A stretch of 64,000 nt of DNA from JBQTKD01 sp052386455 (GTDB lineage: Bacteria > Actinomycetota > Actinomycetes > Sporichthyales > Sporichthyaceae). A program made the position numbers and the translations under genes. The stretch is from contig JBQTKD010000009.1 in NCBI GenBank assembly GCA_052386455.1, forward strand, positions 1 through 64,000. Reading direction: 5' to 3'. Position 1 is the first letter of the stretch, and each line of letters starts with the position of its first letter. Below are positions 42,581 to 49,843 of this stretch, piece by piece. The notes under the pieces were generated by a model, which saw only the letters and a list, made by a program, of their open reading frames with translations, did no database searches and was not told the origin of the DNA.

Positions 42581-43276
42581 CTAGACCTCTTCGGTCTTCG
42601 CGGCGGTCGCGGCCGGAGCGGCCTTGACGGCCGGGGCGGCCTTGACCGCGGTCTTGCGGGCCGCGGTGGCGGTGCTCTTCACGGCGCCGACGGTGCTCTT
42701 GGCGGCGGTGGTGGCCGGCTTCGCGGTGCGGGCCGCGGTGGTCGGAACGGCCTTGGCCTTGGCGACGGTGGTCTTGGCCTGGGCGACCAGGTCCTGGGTC
42801 GGCTTCTGCGCACGGACCCGCTTGACGATCGACTCGCCACGGTCCGCCAGGGCGTCGAACTGCTCGTCGACGGCCTTGACCTGGGCCTCGGTGACCTCGG
42901 TCAGCTTGGTCTGCACTGCCTTCGGGCTGGGGAACTTGGCGGTGAGGTCCTTGACCGACGGGAGCTTGGCCTGCAGTTCCTTGACGGAGGGGACCTTCGC
43001 CTGGAGGTCCTTGACCGACGGAACCTTCGCCTGCAGCTCCTTCGGGGTCTTCGGGAGCGCGTGGACCTTCGCGGAGATCTTGCCCGGCACGTCGGAGACG
43101 AACTGCTTGGGCTTGTCGATGGAGACGTCGACCTTGAGCTTGCCGACCTTCTGCGGAACCTCGCGCAGCTTCTCGACGGCGAGGTCGCCGGCGCCGGCCC
43201 ACGCGTAGAGCGGCTTGGTGCTCAGGGTCTTGGCGGTCTCGAGGGCGGACTTGCGCAGCTCGGTGGTGCTAGCCAT
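42581..43276 (-). CDS. hbhA: Heparin-binding-haemagglutinin-like (HbhA-like) protein
   Basis: 231 aa. Residues 1-60 match the HbhA N-terminus (ELRKSALETAKTLSTKPLYAWAGAGDLAVE, here given by its KPLYAWAGAGDLAVEKL part). A coiled-coil middle has four 12-residue repeats (LQAKVPSVKDLQAKVPSVKE type). The C-terminus is a Lys/Ala/Thr-rich tail like the heparin-binding region of mycobacterial HbhA (VKSTATAARKTAVKAAP). No signal peptide, as in HbhA. The ATG lies inside the end of the regulator gene (eight-base overlap). A general envelope or lipid-inclusion role is likelier than host adhesion. Confidence 0.75.
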   Translation of the reverse strand: MASTTELRKSALETAKTLSTKPLYAWAGAGDLAVEKLREVPQKVGKLKVDVSIDKPKQFVSDVPGKISAKVHALPKTPKELQAKVPSVKDLQAKVPSVKELQAKLPSVKDLTAKFPSPKAVQTKLTEVTEAQVKAVDEQFDALADRGESIVKRVRAQKPTQDLVAQAKTTVAKAKAVPTTAARTAKPATTAAKSTVGAVKSTATAARKTAVKAAPAVKAAPAATAAKTEEV

Positions 43277-43640
43277 CAGTGGGTGATTCCTCTCGGGTTT
43301 GACTGCGGAACGATTGGTAGATGTCCAGCAGTGCACGTTTCTGACGATCGGTCAGGGTTGGGTCGGCCATGATGGCGACCGCTACCTCCTGCCCCTCCGC
43401 ACCTTCGACGTCCTCGACGTCGAGCAGTCCGGCATGGACGTACAGCTGTTCCGCGGAGATGCGCAGCGCCTTGGCGATCTGCTGCAGCACGCTCGCGGAC
43501 GGCTTGCGCAACCCGCGCTCGATCTGGCTGAGGTACGGGTTGGAAACTCCTGCGGCCGAAGCCAGTTGGCGTATGGAGAGCTGAGCGGACTTGCGCTGCT
43601 CCTTGAGGTACTCCCCGAGGCCGCCAGGAAGCGTCGGCAT
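43269..43640 (-). CDS. XRE-family transcriptional regulator
   Basis: 123 aa. The HTH_XRE domain is at about 8-65 (LSIRQLASAAGVSNPYLSQI, then ERGLRKPSASVLQQIAKAL). The short C-terminal helical part (DPTLTDRQKRALLDIYQSF) is conserved in orthologues encoded just before hbhA (Rv0474 in M. tuberculosis). It overlaps the hbhA-like gene and probably controls this operon through the palindrome just upstream. Confidence 0.88.
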   Translation of the reverse strand: MPTLPGGLGEYLKEQRKSAQLSIRQLASAAGVSNPYLSQIERGLRKPSASVLQQIAKALRISAEQLYVHAGLLDVEDVEGAEGQEVAVAIMADPTLTDRQKRALLDIYQSFRSQTREESPTDG

Positions 43641-43660
43641 GAACCCATCCTGACCGACAC

Positions 43661-43678
43661 TGCTAGCAATTGCAAGCA
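43661..43678. promoter_or_regulatory. Palindromic operator upstream of the XRE regulator
   Basis: TGCTAGCAATTGCAAGCA is an almost perfect inverted repeat centred on GCAATTGC (43666-43673), 20 bp before the regulator ATG and between it and the end of the BKACE gene. XRE regulators usually bind such short palindromes to repress themselves. Confidence 0.55.
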
Positions 43679-43711
43679 GGCAGTACGCACTTCACGCCGG
43701 TGTCGGCTACG

Positions 43712-44542
43712 TCACAAACCCAGGAACGCGCGGGCTTCCGCCGGATTCAGCGCCGGACGCTGTGCGAGTTCAGCTAGCGCCGCGGCCCGCTCCACGAGCT
43801 CGGCGTTGTCTCGGACGGGCCGGCCCTTGGCGTAGGTGACGGTGTCCTCCAGGCCCACGCGCAGGTGTCCACCGGCCGAGAGCGCGGCCAGCGCGACGGG
43901 CAGTGCGCTGCGCCCGACACCGGTGGCCGACCAGGTGGCGCCCACCGGGAGTGCCGCGGCAACGGCGACGACCGCGGCGGTGGTGCCGGGCATCCCGCCG
44001 GGCACGCCCATCACCAGATCCGCGTGGACGCGGCCGGTCGCCGGGGCACCGTGTTCGTCGAGGAGGCGCTGGAGAGTGGCCGCGTGGCCGAGGTCGAACA
44101 GCTCGTACTCCGGGACGATCCCGCGGTCCCGGCACTCGGCGTGCAGCAGGGTGATCAGTGCCCAGGGATTCGCGAACACCTCGTCGCCGAAGTTGACGGT
44201 GCCGCAGGTGATGGAGCACGAGTCCGGGGCGGCGTCGAGGACGGCGATCCGGTCGGCGAAGGAGTCGCCGATCGCCCCGCCGGTGGACAGCTGCACGACC
44301 AGGTCGGTCTCCTGCTGTAGCGCCTCGACGGCCTCGCGCAGCCGGAGCGGGTCCAGACAGGAGCGGTCCTGCGCGTCGCGCAGGTGCACGTGGATCATCC
44401 CGGCGCCCGCGGCCTGGCACGCCTTGGCGGTGGCGACGAGCTCCTCGAGCGTCGTGGGCAGCGCGGGCACGTCGGCCTTTGCCAGCTCTCCGCCGGTAGG
44501 CGCCACCGTGATCAGCGTGCCCTCGCCGTGCCCCGTCGCCAT
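43712..44542 (-). CDS. BKACE-family beta-keto acid cleavage enzyme
   Basis: 276 aa, PF05853 (3-keto-5-aminohexanoate cleavage enzyme superfamily): condenses a beta-keto acid with acetyl-CoA. Conserved segments: TVAPTGGELAKAD, GAGMIHVHLRD (metal-binding His-x-His), TGGAIGDSF, EYELFDLGH (Glu) and VGLEDTVTYAKGRPVRDN near the end. Metal-dependent TIM barrel. Substrate cannot be told from sequence; no catabolic operon is attached. Confidence 0.88.
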   Translation of the reverse strand: MATGHGEGTLITVAPTGGELAKADVPALPTTLEELVATAKACQAAGAGMIHVHLRDAQDRSCLDPLRLREAVEALQQETDLVVQLSTGGAIGDSFADRIAVLDAAPDSCSITCGTVNFGDEVFANPWALITLLHAECRDRGIVPEYELFDLGHAATLQRLLDEHGAPATGRVHADLVMGVPGGMPGTTAAVVAVAAALPVGATWSATGVGRSALPVALAALSAGGHLRVGLEDTVTYAKGRPVRDNAELVERAAALAELAQRPALNPAEARAFLGL

Positions 44543-44608
44543 TCAGGCATGGTGGCGGGCGGCCGGCGGCGGGGCAAGGAGCCTACGGCCGCGCGGGGTC
44601 GTGCCGGA

Positions 44609-45865
44609 TCAGCCAGGGTTGACTGGGGCGGCGGTCCACAGGGCCGCGACGGGCAGCGCGGCCAGTCTGTCGCCAAAGCCGAGCTGCTCTTGCCCGCAGT
44701 AGAGGACGAAGCCGGCTCGGAAGCGGTCGCCCATGCGAGAGCGCAGGATCTGCAGCCCGCGGAAGTCCTCCGCTCGCACGGATTCGGCGGCCTTGACCTC
44801 GACCCCGACGACGTCGCCGCTGCGGCTCTCCAGCACGGCGTCCACCTCGTAGCCGTCGCGGTCGCGGAAGTGCAGCAGGTCGGCGGCCGTATCGCTCCAG
44901 CCGACCTGGCGAGCCAACTCGGAGATCACGAAGCTTTCCAACAGCCCGCCGAGGGTCGCGTCGTCGCGGGGACCGCCGGCCAGGTGCGCTGCGATTCCGG
45001 AATCGACGAACACCAACTTCGGGGTGCGGACCGCCCGGCCGGCCGAGCCTGCAGTCCAGGCCGGGACCCGCTTGATCAGGAACACTGTCTCGAGGATGTC
45101 CAGGTACCGCGCCACTGTGGGCGCGGTGATCGACAGCCGGCTCGCGAGCCGCTCCGGGCGGAGCAGCCCGCCGATCTGAGGGGCAATCAGCCGCAGTAGG
45201 CGATGCATCTCCGCAGCCTGCGAGATCTCGGCGGCCTGCTTCACGTCGCGGTTGATCAAGTCGGTTACATAGGAGTCGAAGAACGCCTTCCGGCGGCGCG
45301 GCGTTCGCTCGATGACCGCGGGAAATCCGCCGCGCTCGATCCGACGGAGGTAGTCGCCGCGCTCGAGGTGAACATCGGGCACCCGCAGGTCGGCGCCCGC
45401 GTCGAACGCCGCGTCGACGAAGCCGTCGGGCTCCCCGCCGATCTCCCCCTGGGAGAGCGGCCACAGCGCGACCGTCTCGGCTCTCCCGATCAGCGAGTCG
45501 GGCAGGCTGCGCAACGCCAGCAGACGTGCGGAACCCGTGAGCAGGAACCGGCCGGGCCTCGGGTCGGCGTCGACGGTTGCCTTGATTGCCAGCCAGAGCT
45601 CCGGCACTCGCTGGACCTCGTCGATCAGGAGCAGGCCGTCGTGCCGGAGGAACCCCACTGGGTCGCGCTGCGCCGCGGCGAGCGTGTCGGGGCGGTCGAG
45701 GAACCGCAGGGCGCATCCGGGGTGCTCGCGAGCGATCACCTGCGCCAAGGTGCTCTTGCCGACTTGGCGCGCGCCGTTGACGACTACCACTCGGGTATCG
45801 CCCAACGCATCTCGAACCGCATCGGCAGATCGCCGCGATAGCAGGTCCACTACCAGTCCGCTCAC
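44609..45865 (-). CDS. AAA ATPase with DUF4143 domain
   Basis: 418 aa. N-terminal AAA_14 ATPase with Walker A GARQVGKSTL (about 31-40), Walker B LLIDEVQRV and sensor LTGSARLL; C-terminal DUF4143 (about 200-370) ending with the nuclease-like GYEVDAVLE...GVEVKAAE. Widespread in mobile or accessory regions, function uncertain. It starts at GTG 45865, leaderless from CATAAT. Its promoter sits next to a 12-bp direct repeat and a truncated dtd gene, so it may have arrived by insertion. Confidence 0.82.
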   Translation of the reverse strand: MSGLVVDLLSRRSADAVRDALGDTRVVVVNGARQVGKSTLAQVIAREHPGCALRFLDRPDTLAAAQRDPVGFLRHDGLLLIDEVQRVPELWLAIKATVDADPRPGRFLLTGSARLLALRSLPDSLIGRAETVALWPLSQGEIGGEPDGFVDAAFDAGADLRVPDVHLERGDYLRRIERGGFPAVIERTPRRRKAFFDSYVTDLINRDVKQAAEISQAAEMHRLLRLIAPQIGGLLRPERLASRLSITAPTVARYLDILETVFLIKRVPAWTAGSAGRAVRTPKLVFVDSGIAAHLAGGPRDDATLGGLLESFVISELARQVGWSDTAADLLHFRDRDGYEVDAVLESRSGDVVGVEVKAAESVRAEDFRGLQILRSRMGDRFRAGFVLYCGQEQLGFGDRLAALPVAALWTAAPVNPG

Positions 45866-45872
45866 CTGGGCA

Positions 45873-45878
45873 ATTATG
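45873..45878 (-). promoter_or_regulatory. -10 element of a leaderless promoter
   Basis: CATAAT on the minus strand lies seven bases before the GTG start at 45865. No Shine-Dalgarno sequence. Confidence 0.5.
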
Positions 45879-45934
45879 GTTCTGCCGATATTACCGCTTC
45901 AGATTTGCCGACACCAACCCTTTGGTTCTGCCGA
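45877..45934. repeat. 12-bp direct repeats at the dtd junction
   Basis: TGGTTCTGCCGA occurs at 45877-45888 and again at 45923-45934, with a third partial copy (TTTGCCGA, 45904-45911) between. The right copy abuts the point where recognisable dtd coding sequence begins, as expected for a recombination or insertion scar. Confidence 0.5.
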
Positions 45935-46076
45935 AGGTCGCGCCGAGCCCCTCGTGGACGCCGTCGTCGCCGCGCTGCGCGCCCACGGCGCCACCGTGGC
46001 CACCGGCGTCTTCGGCACCGACATGCAGGTCGAGCTCGTCAACGACGGCCCGTTCACCGTCCTGCTGGAGCTTTAG
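45933..46076 (+). pseudogene. dtd: 3' remnant of D-aminoacyl-tRNA deacylase gene
   Basis: Only the C-terminal 47 or so codons remain: AEPLVDAVVAALRAHGATVA, then TGVFGTDMQVELVNDGPFTVLLEL, a textbook Dtd ending (family length about 145). The N-terminal two thirds with the catalytic SxQ motif are missing and the space is taken by the leftward DUF4143 ATPase. The TAG overlaps the 3' end of ygfZ on the other strand, the usual actinobacterial ygfZ/dtd arrangement. The cell would need another Dtd-type activity. Confidence 0.8.
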
Positions 46077-47077
46077 GGTTCGACGACGATCTCGGCGGCG
46101 GCGAGGATGCCGCCGGCCAGGAGTTCGGCGTCGACGGGGGTGTTGCGCTTGATCACACCAAGGGCGATGGAGCCGAGCTCGTGGTGGCGAGCGACGCTGC
46201 CGACGAAGCCGATCTGCCTGTCCTCGAGCGTGATGGGGTCGCCGTGTGCGGGGAGCGCGACGTCGGTGCCGTCGAGGTGCAGGAACACCAGGCGCCGCGG
46301 CGGGCGGCCCAGGTTGTGGACGCGCGCGACGGTCTCCTGGCCGCGATAGCACCCCTTCTGCAGGTGCACGGCGGGGGCAAGGAGGCCGAGCTCGTGCGGG
46401 ATCGTGCGGTGGTCGGTCTCGAAGCCGAAGCGGGGGATGTGCGCGGCGATGCGCAGCGCCTCGAAGGCCTCGACGCCCGAGGCGCCGGCGCCGTCCCCGC
46501 CCACGATCGCCGGCGCGGCGATCGCCATGGCGGCCGCGAGTTCGGGGCGGGCCACCAGAAGTTCGTGGCCGGCGAACTCGCCGAGCAGTTCGGGGGCCTC
46601 GGGGCGGGCCCACCAGATACCGGAGTTCCCCGTGCCGGGGCGCCAGAGCACGGCCCACTGCTCGGTGACGTCCGCGACCTCGACGCGGAGCATGAAACGC
46701 ATCCTGTCCAGGAACGCGACGAGGTCGGCGGCGGTGCCGGGCTCGACGGTGATCCAGCACGTCTCCCCGTCGTCGACGAGGTGCAGGTCGTGCTCGATGT
46801 GCCCGTGCGGGCTGAGAATCAGCGCCTGCGTCGGGGTGTGCGGCGCGAGTTCGGTGAGGTGCTGGGTGGTGAGCGAGTGCAGCCAGCCGAGCCGGTCCGG
46901 GCCGGTGACGGTGACGACGCCGCGGTGCGAGAGGTCCACGGCGCCACTGCCACGGGCCAGCGAGCGCTGCTCGGTGAACGGGTCGCCGTAGTGGGCCGGG
47001 ACCCCGGCGTCGGGACCGTCGGCGGCAACGGCGCCGCGGACGGCGAGCAGAGGCGAAGACCAAGTCGTGGTGGACAC
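46073..47077 (-). CDS. ygfZ: YgfZ/GcvT-type folate-binding Fe-S cluster repair protein
   Basis: 334 aa. Contains the YgfZ signature KGCYRGQE (about 247-254) and GcvT-like folds (GAVDLSHRGVVTVTGPDRLGWL). YgfZ helps maintain MiaB-type iron-sulfur enzymes. Start is taken as GTG at 47077, directly after a leaderless promoter (TACGCT plus seven bases) rather than the ATG at 47119. Confidence 0.88.
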   Translation of the reverse strand: MSTTTWSSPLLAVRGAVAADGPDAGVPAHYGDPFTEQRSLARGSGAVDLSHRGVVTVTGPDRLGWLHSLTTQHLTELAPHTPTQALILSPHGHIEHDLHLVDDGETCWITVEPGTAADLVAFLDRMRFMLRVEVADVTEQWAVLWRPGTGNSGIWWARPEAPELLGEFAGHELLVARPELAAAMAIAAPAIVGGDGAGASGVEAFEALRIAAHIPRFGFETDHRTIPHELGLLAPAVHLQKGCYRGQETVARVHNLGRPPRRLVFLHLDGTDVALPAHGDPITLEDRQIGFVGSVARHHELGSIALGVIKRNTPVDAELLAGGILAAAEIVVEP

Positions 47078-47084
47078 GCTCTCC

Positions 47085-47094
47085 AGCGTATGTT
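47085..47094. promoter_or_regulatory. Overlapping divergent leaderless promoters
   Basis: The leftward -10 TACGCT (complement of 47085-47090) and the rightward -10 TATGTT (47089-47094) share two bases. They serve ygfZ (GTG 47077, seven-base gap) and the Stealth gene (ATG 47101, six-base gap). Only 23 bp separate the two start codons, so the two polymerases must exclude each other. Confidence 0.6.
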
Positions 47095-47100
47095 CTGCGC

Positions 47101-48201
47101 ATGGCGGGGGACGCGGCACGCGGGGTACTCGGAGACCTGGCCGCCGCCCGGAGACTCGGTCCGCGCAGGGCCGCCGCGCAGGTCAAGGCGCGGCTGACCG
47201 GGCGCACCGGAGCCGAGGGCGCACTGGCCGCGGCCACGCGCGGCTCGGTGTTCGCGTGCGAGTTCCCGATCGACGTGGTCTACACGTGGGTCGACGGCGC
47301 GGACGCGGCCTGGCAGGCGCGGCGCACCGCGGCGTGGGCGGCGGCGCGCCCGAACGAGCTCAGCACGCTGGCCGCGAACCCGTCGCGCTGGATCAGCCGA
47401 GACGAGCTGCGGTACTCGCTGCGCTCGCTCGCCCTACACGCCCCGTGGGTCCGCAACGTCTATATTGTGACTGATCGTCAGATTCCTGGTTGGCTGGACG
47501 TCGGGTACCACCGGGTCACGGTCGTCGACCACTCGGCGATCCTTCCCAAGGACTGCCTGCCGACGTTCAACTCGCACTCGATCGAGTCGCGGCTGCACCA
47601 CATCGACGGCCTGGCCGAGCACTATCTGTATCTCAACGACGACATGTTTCTCGGCCGCGCGGCGCACCCCGAAGACTTCTTCGTGGGCAACGGGCTCGCT
47701 CGGCTCTTCCCCTCCCCCAAGCCCCTGCCCGACGGTCCGGCGAGCCCGGCGGACACCCCGGTCGAGGCGGCGGGCAAGAACAACCGGGACCTGCTCGCCG
47801 CCAGGTTCGGCCGCACCGCGACCCACCGCTTCCTGCACGCGCCGTATCCCCAGCTGCGCTCGGTGGTGCACGAGCTGGAAAACGCCTTCGCCGCCGACTT
47901 CGAGCGAACCTCCGCCTCGCGCTTCCGCCACCCGAGCGACATCTCCATTCCGGCCTCGCTCGTCGGCACCTACGCGTATCTGACGGGCCGTGCGGTTCCG
48001 GCTTCCATCTCCTACGCCTACGTCGACTTGGCCGACCCCCGCCTGTCCCGCCGGCTCGCGAGCCTGCGCCGCGTCCGCCCCGCAGCCTTCTGCCTCAACG
48101 ACCACGCGGGCCTCGGCGCCGACCCGGCCGCGGTCAACGAGGCCGTTCGCGAATGCCTCGAGGCGCTCTTCCCCGTCCCGAGCCCCTTCGAGCGCCGCTA
48201 A
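47101..48201 (+). CDS. Stealth-family sugar-phosphate transferase
   Basis: 366 aa. All Stealth conserved regions are recognisable: CR1 PIDVVYTWVDGAD (about 56), CR2 SRDELRYSLRSL...VRNVYIVTD, the LNDDMFLGR segment (about 180) and CR3/CR4 near the C-terminus (HNDREL-like region replaced by FRHPSDISIPAS). Stealth proteins are hexose-1-phosphate transferases making phosphate-linked capsule or wall polysaccharides, related to the GlcNAc-1-phosphotransferase of animals. Leaderless start. Confidence 0.88.
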   Translation: MAGDAARGVLGDLAAARRLGPRRAAAQVKARLTGRTGAEGALAAATRGSVFACEFPIDVVYTWVDGADAAWQARRTAAWAAARPNELSTLAANPSRWISRDELRYSLRSLALHAPWVRNVYIVTDRQIPGWLDVGYHRVTVVDHSAILPKDCLPTFNSHSIESRLHHIDGLAEHYLYLNDDMFLGRAAHPEDFFVGNGLARLFPSPKPLPDGPASPADTPVEAAGKNNRDLLAARFGRTATHRFLHAPYPQLRSVVHELENAFAADFERTSASRFRHPSDISIPASLVGTYAYLTGRAVPASISYAYVDLADPRLSRRLASLRRVRPAAFCLNDHAGLGADPAAVNEAVRECLEALFPVPSPFERR

Positions 48202-48206
48202 CCCCG

Positions 48207-48270
48207 CATCTTCTGTGCGCGTCTGCGCGCTACGAAGCGGCTCGTAGGGCGCGACACGGTGCAGAAGATG
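48207..48270. terminator. Bidirectional hairpin between Stealth and Fur genes
   Basis: CATCTTCTG (48207-48215) pairs with CAGAAGATG (48262-48270), and inside it CGCGCTACGA (48226-48235) pairs with TCGTAG(GG)CGCG (48242-48253). It sits exactly between convergent stop codons, a good two-way terminator. Confidence 0.7.
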
Positions 48271-48271
48271 G

Positions 48272-48688
48272 CTAGTTGACGGCGGAGCAGGACGCGCAGC
48301 GGCCGTAGATCGCGAAGTGCTCGAGGTCGAGGTGGAAGCCGGCCTGTTCACGCAGCGCCGTGGCGAGGGATTCGGCGACGGCGGCGTCGACCTCGGTGAC
48401 GTTCTCGCAGTCCCGGCAGACGAGGTGGACGTGCTCTACGTGCCCGGCCGGGTGGTAGCTCGGCGCACCGTGGCCGAGGTGCGCGTGGCGAACCAGGCCG
48501 AGTTCCTCGAGCAGTTCGAGCGTCCGGTAGATCGTCGAGATGTTGATCCCGCTGGCGGTGCGCTGCACCCGGGTACAGACCTGCTCGGGAGTGGCGTGGC
48601 CGAGTTCGTTCACCGCGGCCAGCACCAGTTCGCGCTGCGGGGTGAGGCGGTAGCCCTTCTCCCGCAGCATCGCGCGCCAGTCGGACAT
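48272..48688 (-). CDS. Fur-family metalloregulator
   Basis: 138 aa. Winged helix at about 5-80 (KGYRLTPQRELVLAAVNEL, ISTIYRTLELLEELGLV) and metal-binding dimerisation domain with HVEHVHLVCRDC, HLDLEHFAIYG and CASC, giving the two CxxC zinc pairs. Whether it senses iron, zinc or peroxide cannot be told. The ATG shares a base with the nitrobindin stop (TGATG). The gene order ygfZ...fur next to a nitrobindin gene is common in actinobacteria. Confidence 0.9.
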   Translation of the reverse strand: MSDWRAMLREKGYRLTPQRELVLAAVNELGHATPEQVCTRVQRTASGINISTIYRTLELLEELGLVRHAHLGHGAPSYHPAGHVEHVHLVCRDCENVTEVDAAVAESLATALREQAGFHLDLEHFAIYGRCASCSAVN

Positions 48689-49194
48689 CAGCCCGGCGTC
48701 CGCTTGAGCTCCGCCGAGACGTGCGGCTGCAGGGGCTCGCCCATCGCCTCCATCTCGTAGACCCACATGAGGCGCCCGTCGACGAGGCCGTAGAGCCGGT
48801 GCCCGCCCACGTAGTCCTTGGCGGTCTTCGACTTGATCAGCCCGTTGGGCGCCGTCGCCATCTCGATCCGCGGCCCGCGGATCTCGCCCCACAGCGCCTC
48901 GAGAAAGCCCGTCGGGTGGGTCAGCAGCACCTCGAGCGACTTGTCCGGCTGCGGCCGCCAGAACCCGGTCTCCATCGCGAGCGGCTTGCGGCGGTTGCCG
49001 TCCTCGCCGAGCTCCCACGTGCGGCTCGTGTAGTACAGGAACGGCTTGCCGACCTGCGCGAACTCGATCCGCTGGGCGAAGAGCTTGCGTTGGATCGTCG
49101 GGTACTCGACGACGCCCTCGCCCTCCCAGGTCCCCAAGAGAAAAGCCAGCGGAACGCAAAGCTCGTGGATGTCCGGCGGGATCTCGAAAACCAT
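48688..49194 (-). CDS. Nitrobindin-family haem-binding beta-barrel protein
   Basis: 168 aa. FABP-like ten-stranded barrel: LLGTWEGEGVVEYP near the N-terminus, TSRTWELGEDGNR, METGFWRPQPDKSLEVLL, and the probable proximal haem ligand His in LQPHVSAELKR at the end. Actinobacterial nitrobindins bind Fe(III) haem and isomerise peroxynitrite. AGGGA six bases before the ATG. Coupled to the downstream Fur gene, fitting metal or redox control. Confidence 0.88.
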   Translation of the reverse strand: MVFEIPPDIHELCVPLAFLLGTWEGEGVVEYPTIQRKLFAQRIEFAQVGKPFLYYTSRTWELGEDGNRRKPLAMETGFWRPQPDKSLEVLLTHPTGFLEALWGEIRGPRIEMATAPNGLIKSKTAKDYVGGHRLYGLVDGRLMWVYEMEAMGEPLQPHVSAELKRTPG

Positions 49195-49196
49195 GG

Positions 49197-49295
49197 TCAA
49201 TCCCTGCTTCGCAGAACCCGCCAGGCGCCGGTGAGCGCGAGCCCGGCGAACGCTACGGCGGCGATCGCGAGCAGGACGGAGAACAGTCCGGACAC
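49197..49295 (-). CDS. 32-residue single-helix membrane protein
   Basis: Reads VSGLFSVLLAIAAVAFAGLA followed by LTGAWRVLRSRD: one membrane helix with a basic end. Its GTG is six bases after the -10 TAGACT, and its stop lies just before the nitrobindin start, so it is the first, leaderless cistron of the nitrobindin-fur operon. No family recognised; the coding case rests on promoter position and amphipathic composition. Confidence 0.55.
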   Translation of the reverse strand: MSGLFSVLLAIAAVAFAGLALTGAWRVLRSRD

Positions 49296-49301
49296 GACGC
49301 G

Positions 49302-49307
49302 AGTCTA
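49302..49307 (-). promoter_or_regulatory. -10 element of a leaderless promoter
   Basis: TAGACT on the minus strand, six bases before GTG 49295. It drives the 32-aa protein, nitrobindin and fur. Confidence 0.5.
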
Positions 49308-49333
49308 GAGGGAACCTGTCCGGGGTACGTGGC

Positions 49334-49339
49334 GACAAT
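49334..49339 (+). promoter_or_regulatory. -10 element of a leaderless promoter
   Basis: GACAAT, six bases before the GTG at 49346, fixing that start of the lipoprotein gene. Divergent from TAGACT 27 bp away. Confidence 0.45.
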
Positions 49340-49345
49340 GCTGAC

Positions 49346-49840
49346 GTGACCACGAACCAGATGAGACCTCCCGTCCGAATGCTCGCCGCCGGCGCCGCGG
49401 CCCTGCTGCTGCTCGCGGCGTGCGGCGGAGAGGACAAAGCCAACGACCAGGTGGTGCCGCCGGTGCAGCCGGCCGTCACTGCCGTCGCGACCCCGGCCGA
49501 GACGCCCTCGGCCACGCCCAGCGAATCGGCGAGCCCGAGCGCGAGCCCGTCGGAGTCGGCGAGCGCCGCCGCCGAGGGCACGGTCATCGAGATCAACCTG
49601 GTGGCCGGCAGCCCGGAGCCGAAGCTGGACCTCAACCAGAAGGTCGCCAAGGGCGAGACCGTCACGATCGTCGTAACCTCGGACAAGGCGCAGGAACTGC
49701 ACGTGCACGGCTACGACTTCTACATCAAGGTCGGGGCGGGCGAGACGGTCCGCAAGACCTTCACGGCCGACAAGGGCGGCGGCTGGGAAGTCGAGGTTCA
49801 CGAGACCGGGAAGCTGCTGTTCAACCTCGTGGTGGGGTAG
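49346..49840 (+). CDS. Lipoprotein with cupredoxin-like domain
   Basis: 164 aa. The lipobox LLAAC (Cys26) would carry the lipid. A Ser/Pro/Ala linker (about 45-85) precedes a beta-sandwich (about 86-164) with VIEINLVAG, ELHVHGYDFYIKVGAGETV and WEVEVHETGKLLFNLVV. The HVHGYD and EVHETG histidines are in the place of cupredoxin copper ligands, but the usual Cys ligand is missing, so a type 1 copper site is unlikely. Three bases before the next gene, suggesting the two work together at the membrane. Confidence 0.78.
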   Translation: MTTNQMRPPVRMLAAGAAALLLLAACGGEDKANDQVVPPVQPAVTAVATPAETPSATPSESASPSASPSESASAAAEGTVIEINLVAGSPEPKLDLNQKVAKGETVTIVVTSDKAQELHVHGYDFYIKVGAGETVRKTFTADKGGGWEVEVHETGKLLFNLVVG

Positions 49841-49843
49841 GGC

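Noticed and set aside
42950..43060. 12-residue repeats in the hbhA-like gene as a mobile or unstable element
   Set aside because: They are ordinary coiled-coil repeats in frame and fit the known HbhA architecture.
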